Position numbers and translations under genes: made by a program | Assembly (NCBI GenBank): GCA_035549615.1 | Contig: DASZQO010000039.1 | Span: forward strand, 1 to 8,700 | Source of the DNA: JAKAWQ01 sp035549615 | GTDB taxonomy: Bacteria > Pseudomonadota > Alphaproteobacteria > Acetobacterales > Acetobacteraceae | Reading direction: 5' to 3' | Length of the DNA stretch: 8,700 nucleotides | Shown here: positions 6,930 to 8,700 of the stretch, piece after piece | Layout of the letters: each line of letters begins with the position of its first letter | Position numbering within the stretch: position 1 is the stretch's first letter | The notes under the pieces: model-generated | The model's input: the letters and a program-made list of their open reading frames with translations, nothing else | What the model was told of the DNA's origin: nothing | The model's database searches: none

Positions 6930-7895
6930 ATGTCGCCGGCAGCCGGTTCCCATGATCCTCCTGATCTCAAAAGAGACCCGGCTCCGCCCGTCCCCATGTT
7001 CAGCGCGCCTGGGCACCGGGATACGATCTGGTCGGATGTCCGAGGAAAGGTGGCGCGCTCGCGAGAGATCACGTGGGAGGGCGGCACGGCGGCGGCGCAC
7101 GCGATTGTCTCGGTCGCCGGCGCCGCGGAAGTCCGCACGCGCTCGCTCGAGCTGCATTTCTCGTGGAATGGCGGCCGCGCCGAGGCGGATGCGCAATCGG
7201 GAAAACAGCTCCGGTCCTATCGCAACCGGCCGCGCTATGGGCTCATTCTCCCGCCTGAAACCGCTGTCGCGTTCCGTATCGCGGAGAAATCGAACTACAA
7301 ATTCCTGGCGATGGAATTCGCGCCGCACTACGTCCTCCGCGTCGCGGAGCTTCAGCATTTGTGTAGCGCCGAGATCATTGAGGCATGGGATTACAATCAT
7401 CCCCTTACCTGGGTTCTCGCTTCGGCGATCTATGAGGAATGTGCGAGCGAAGCGCGGCAGGGGCTTCTCTATGCCGAAACGGCGATCGCATTCCTGGCCC
7501 TGCACGTCGTCAGGACCCTTTCGAACATCACGACTCCCGTCCGGGTCCTCCAGCGCGGTGGGCTCGCTCCCGCCGTTCTTCATCGCGTCTGCGAATACAT
7601 GGCGAGCCGGCTGGCCGAGGATGTCTCACTTTCCGAGGTCGCGGGCATCGCCAACCTCTCGCTCGCGCATTTCTCCTCCGCCTTCAAACGCTCGATGGGG
7701 ATCTCTCCGCACGCCTGGTTCCGCCGCCAGCGTGTGGATCGGGCGAAGTCATTGCTCCTCGATCGGGATCTGAGCCTGAGCCTGATCGCCCGCGCGGTCG
7801 GATTTGGAAATCAAAGTGCCTTCGGCGCAGCCTTCAGAAAGGAAACGGGCTGGTCCCCGGCCGCATGGCGGCGCCTGCACCGCCGCAATTCCTGA
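6930..7895 (+). CDS. AraC/XylS-family transcriptional regulator
   Basis: The 321-residue protein ends in a clear AraC-type double helix-turn-helix. The first helix pair is around VSLSEVAGIANLSLAHFSSAF (232-252), followed by the linker GISPHAWFRRQRVDRAKSLL (257-276). The second pair, LSLSLIARAVGFGNQSAF (281-298), leads into FRKETGWSPAAWRR (302-315), the family signature. The N-terminal 220 residues are a probable ligand or oligomerisation domain that I cannot classify. The ATG at 6930 follows GGAAGG at a 6-base distance. It is divergent from alsD-alsS, the usual arrangement for a local regulator, so it likely controls the acetoin operon. In Bacillus that role is filled by the LysR-type protein AlsR, so the regulator class differs here. 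The effector is unknown. Confidence 0.95.
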   Translation: MSPAAGSHDPPDLKRDPAPPVPMFSAPGHRDTIWSDVRGKVARSREITWEGGTAAAHAIVSVAGAAEVRTRSLELHFSWNGGRAEADAQSGKQLRSYRNRPRYGLILPPETAVAFRIAEKSNYKFLAMEFAPHYVLRVAELQHLCSAEIIEAWDYNHPLTWVLASAIYEECASEARQGLLYAETAIAFLALHVVRTLSNITTPVRVLQRGGLAPAVLHRVCEYMASRLAEDVSLSEVAGIANLSLAHFSSAFKRSMGISPHAWFRRQRVDRAKSLLLDRDLSLSLIARAVGFGNQSAFGAAFRKETGWSPAAWRRLHRRNS

Positions 7896-7970
7896 AGCCT
7901 TACCACCGCTTCGCTCTGCCCGCCCTAGGAAGGGTTTCGCACTTCGATGAGGTCTCGGAGAGAAGGAAGC

Positions 7971-7992
7971 TTCTTTTTCTGAAGGAAAAGAA
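7971..7992. terminator. Hairpin element A in the convergent gap
   Basis: TTCTTTTTC (7971-7979) pairs with GGAAAAGAA (7984-7992) around a TGAA loop, giving 9 pairs with one G-T wobble. It lies 76 bases after the stop of the AraC-family gene. Read on the minus strand it is preceded by AAGTCTTTTGGTT, the same module that precedes element B on the plus strand. It probably acts as a terminator or 3'-end element for the convergent genes, but an immediate T-run is lacking. Confidence 0.45.
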
Positions 7993-8065
7993 ACCAAAAG
8001 ACTTCGCTTCGTTTTCCGGACCAGACGCCGGCCGGGGACTCCGAATAAAAGGAAAAAGTTCTTTG

Positions 8066-8087
8066 GTTCTTTCTTTCAAGAAAGAAC
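8066..8087. terminator. Hairpin element B in the convergent gap
   Basis: GTTCTTTCTT (8066-8075) and AAGAAAGAAC (8078-8087) are a perfect 10-base inverted repeat separated by TC; in RNA the stem would be about 9 pairs with a 4-base loop. It sits 23 bases beyond the stop of the minus-strand membrane protein gene and is preceded on the plus strand by AAGTTCTTTG. On the minus strand the stem is followed shortly by CTTTTTCC, which could serve as a U-tract. Confidence 0.55.
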
Positions 8088-8110
8088 GATCTTTCTAATG
8101 ATCAAGAGCC

Positions 8111-8700
8111 TCAGAAAGCCACCCCAAGACCGAAGACAAGGCCGATGATCGCGATGAAGGCGCCGCTCAGCACCTCGCCATGGCGCTCGATGGATCCAAG
8201 CCGCACGCGCTGCAACCCGGCGGCGGAACAAACGCAGAGCAGCGCGTATGTCGCGATCGTGCAGAGCGCGAAGAGGCCGGCCATCGTCAGGATGAGGCCG
8301 AAGCCGTAACGCCCCGCCGCAAAGAAGGTGGGAATGCCTTCGACCATCGGTGAGGATCCCAGGATCAGCAGCAGCGCGGTGCGCCTCTTCATCCTGTGCC
8401 GATGCTCGTGCAGCGGGGGCTCGGCATCTTCTGCCTCCGTCAGCTCATGCGAGGATTGCGCCGTATGATCGTGCCAGTGCGCATGAACCACCTGTGATCC
8501 GTGACGGTGCACATGAAAATGGCGCGTGAGTACCGCGACATCGCCGCGCAGCGGCAGGTACAGCGGATCGCGCTCGGGATCGGGGCTAAGATCATGTGTC
8601 TCTTGATGGCGATGATGGTCCTCGTCGCGCTCGGTGAAGCGCGTCTCGTAGCGATGCTCCTGGTCGCCATGGCTGAGGATGACCGAGACGGTGAATTGAT
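8111..8700 (-). CDS. His-rich membrane protein, probable metal (Ni/Co-type) transporter, 5' end missing
   Basis: The frame has no stop from 8113 to the window edge, so at least 196 residues are visible and the GTG at 8512 is only internal. The first part (8393-8700, about 103 residues) is soluble, charged and carries 18 histidines, in clusters such as DHHRH, HFHVHRH and HAHWHDH. After KRR come three probable membrane segments: ALLLILGSSPMVEGIPTFF, a long one around GLILTMAGLFALCTIATYAL, and LSGAFIAIIGLVFGLGVAF at the C-terminus. A His-rich loop between two sets of membrane helices is seen in RcnA/NicO-type nickel-cobalt exporters and some other divalent metal carriers. The layout fits that group, but I see no diagnostic signature, so the family is tentative. 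The N-terminal helices would lie outside the window. Element B lies just past its stop codon. Confidence 0.85.
   Translation of the reverse strand, partial: QFTVSVILSHGDQEHRYETRFTERDEDHHRHQETHDLSPDPERDPLYLPLRGDVAVLTRHFHVHRHGSQVVHAHWHDHTAQSSHELTEAEDAEPPLHEHRHRMKRRTALLLILGSSPMVEGIPTFFAAGRYGFGLILTMAGLFALCTIATYALLCVCSAAGLQRVRLGSIERHGEVLSGAFIAIIGLVFGLGVAF

Larger units (their letters stand above)
7968..8087. repeat. Two inverted copies of an AAGTnnTTTGGTT-hairpin element
   Basis: The minus strand of about 7968-8004 and the plus strand of about 8057-8087 share the module AAGT-nn-TTT-GGTT followed by a pyrimidine-rich arm, a short loop and a purine-rich arm ending AAGAA. They face each other across about 50 bases of ordinary GC-rich sequence between two convergent genes. 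I recall similar post-gene elements in acetic acid bacteria, but this was not checked against any genome. Confidence 0.5.

Noticed and set aside
6916..7773. Plus-strand open frame of 285 codons overlapping the AraC-family gene
   Set aside because: It is arginine- and serine-rich with no domain, in a different frame from a clear AraC-type regulator.
8440..8670. Minus-strand open frame of 76 codons near the right edge
   Set aside because: It lies in another frame of the His-rich membrane protein gene, whose own frame is open through the whole region.

Overview
The window is GC-rich and densely coding, and it reads as chromosomal DNA of an alphaproteobacterium. I lean towards Acetobacteraceae (acetic acid bacteria and relatives). 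The reasons are a malate:quinone oxidoreductase, an acetolactate-to-acetoin pathway, and hairpin elements with an AAGTnnTTTGGTT core that resemble post-gene elements I remember from that family. The genus is inference. No RNA gene, insertion sequence, CRISPR array or phage gene was seen.

Layout. 1-777 (+) is the 3' part of a tandem-domain universal stress protein. It converges on a minus-strand pair, a small cupin protein (2429-2821) followed after 17 bp by malate:quinone oxidoreductase mqo (915-2411). Next, also on the minus strand, is a fumarylacetoacetate-hydrolase-family enzyme (3090-3914), with a strong hairpin (3041-3077) just past its stop codon. Upstream of it lies a minus-strand acetoin operon, alsD (5785-6615) followed by alsS (4089-5765). 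A divergent AraC-family regulator (6930-7895, +) is separated from alsD by a 314-bp region. That region holds a possible small upstream ORF and an inverted repeat over the regulator's ribosome binding site. After a 215-bp convergent gap with two inverted hairpin elements, a His-rich membrane protein (8111 to beyond 8700, minus strand) runs off the right edge.

How the genes fit together. AlsS condenses two pyruvates to 2-acetolactate and AlsD decarboxylates that to acetoin. This is a neutral overflow route for pyruvate, and the divergent AraC-type protein is its most likely regulator. Mqo feeds electrons from malate into the quinone pool. The FAH-family enzyme and the cupin have no certain substrate.

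The most unusual item is AlsD. About 40 residues at its N-terminus look like a ribbon-helix-helix DNA-binding domain fused to a complete acetolactate decarboxylase, so the enzyme may also act as a regulator.
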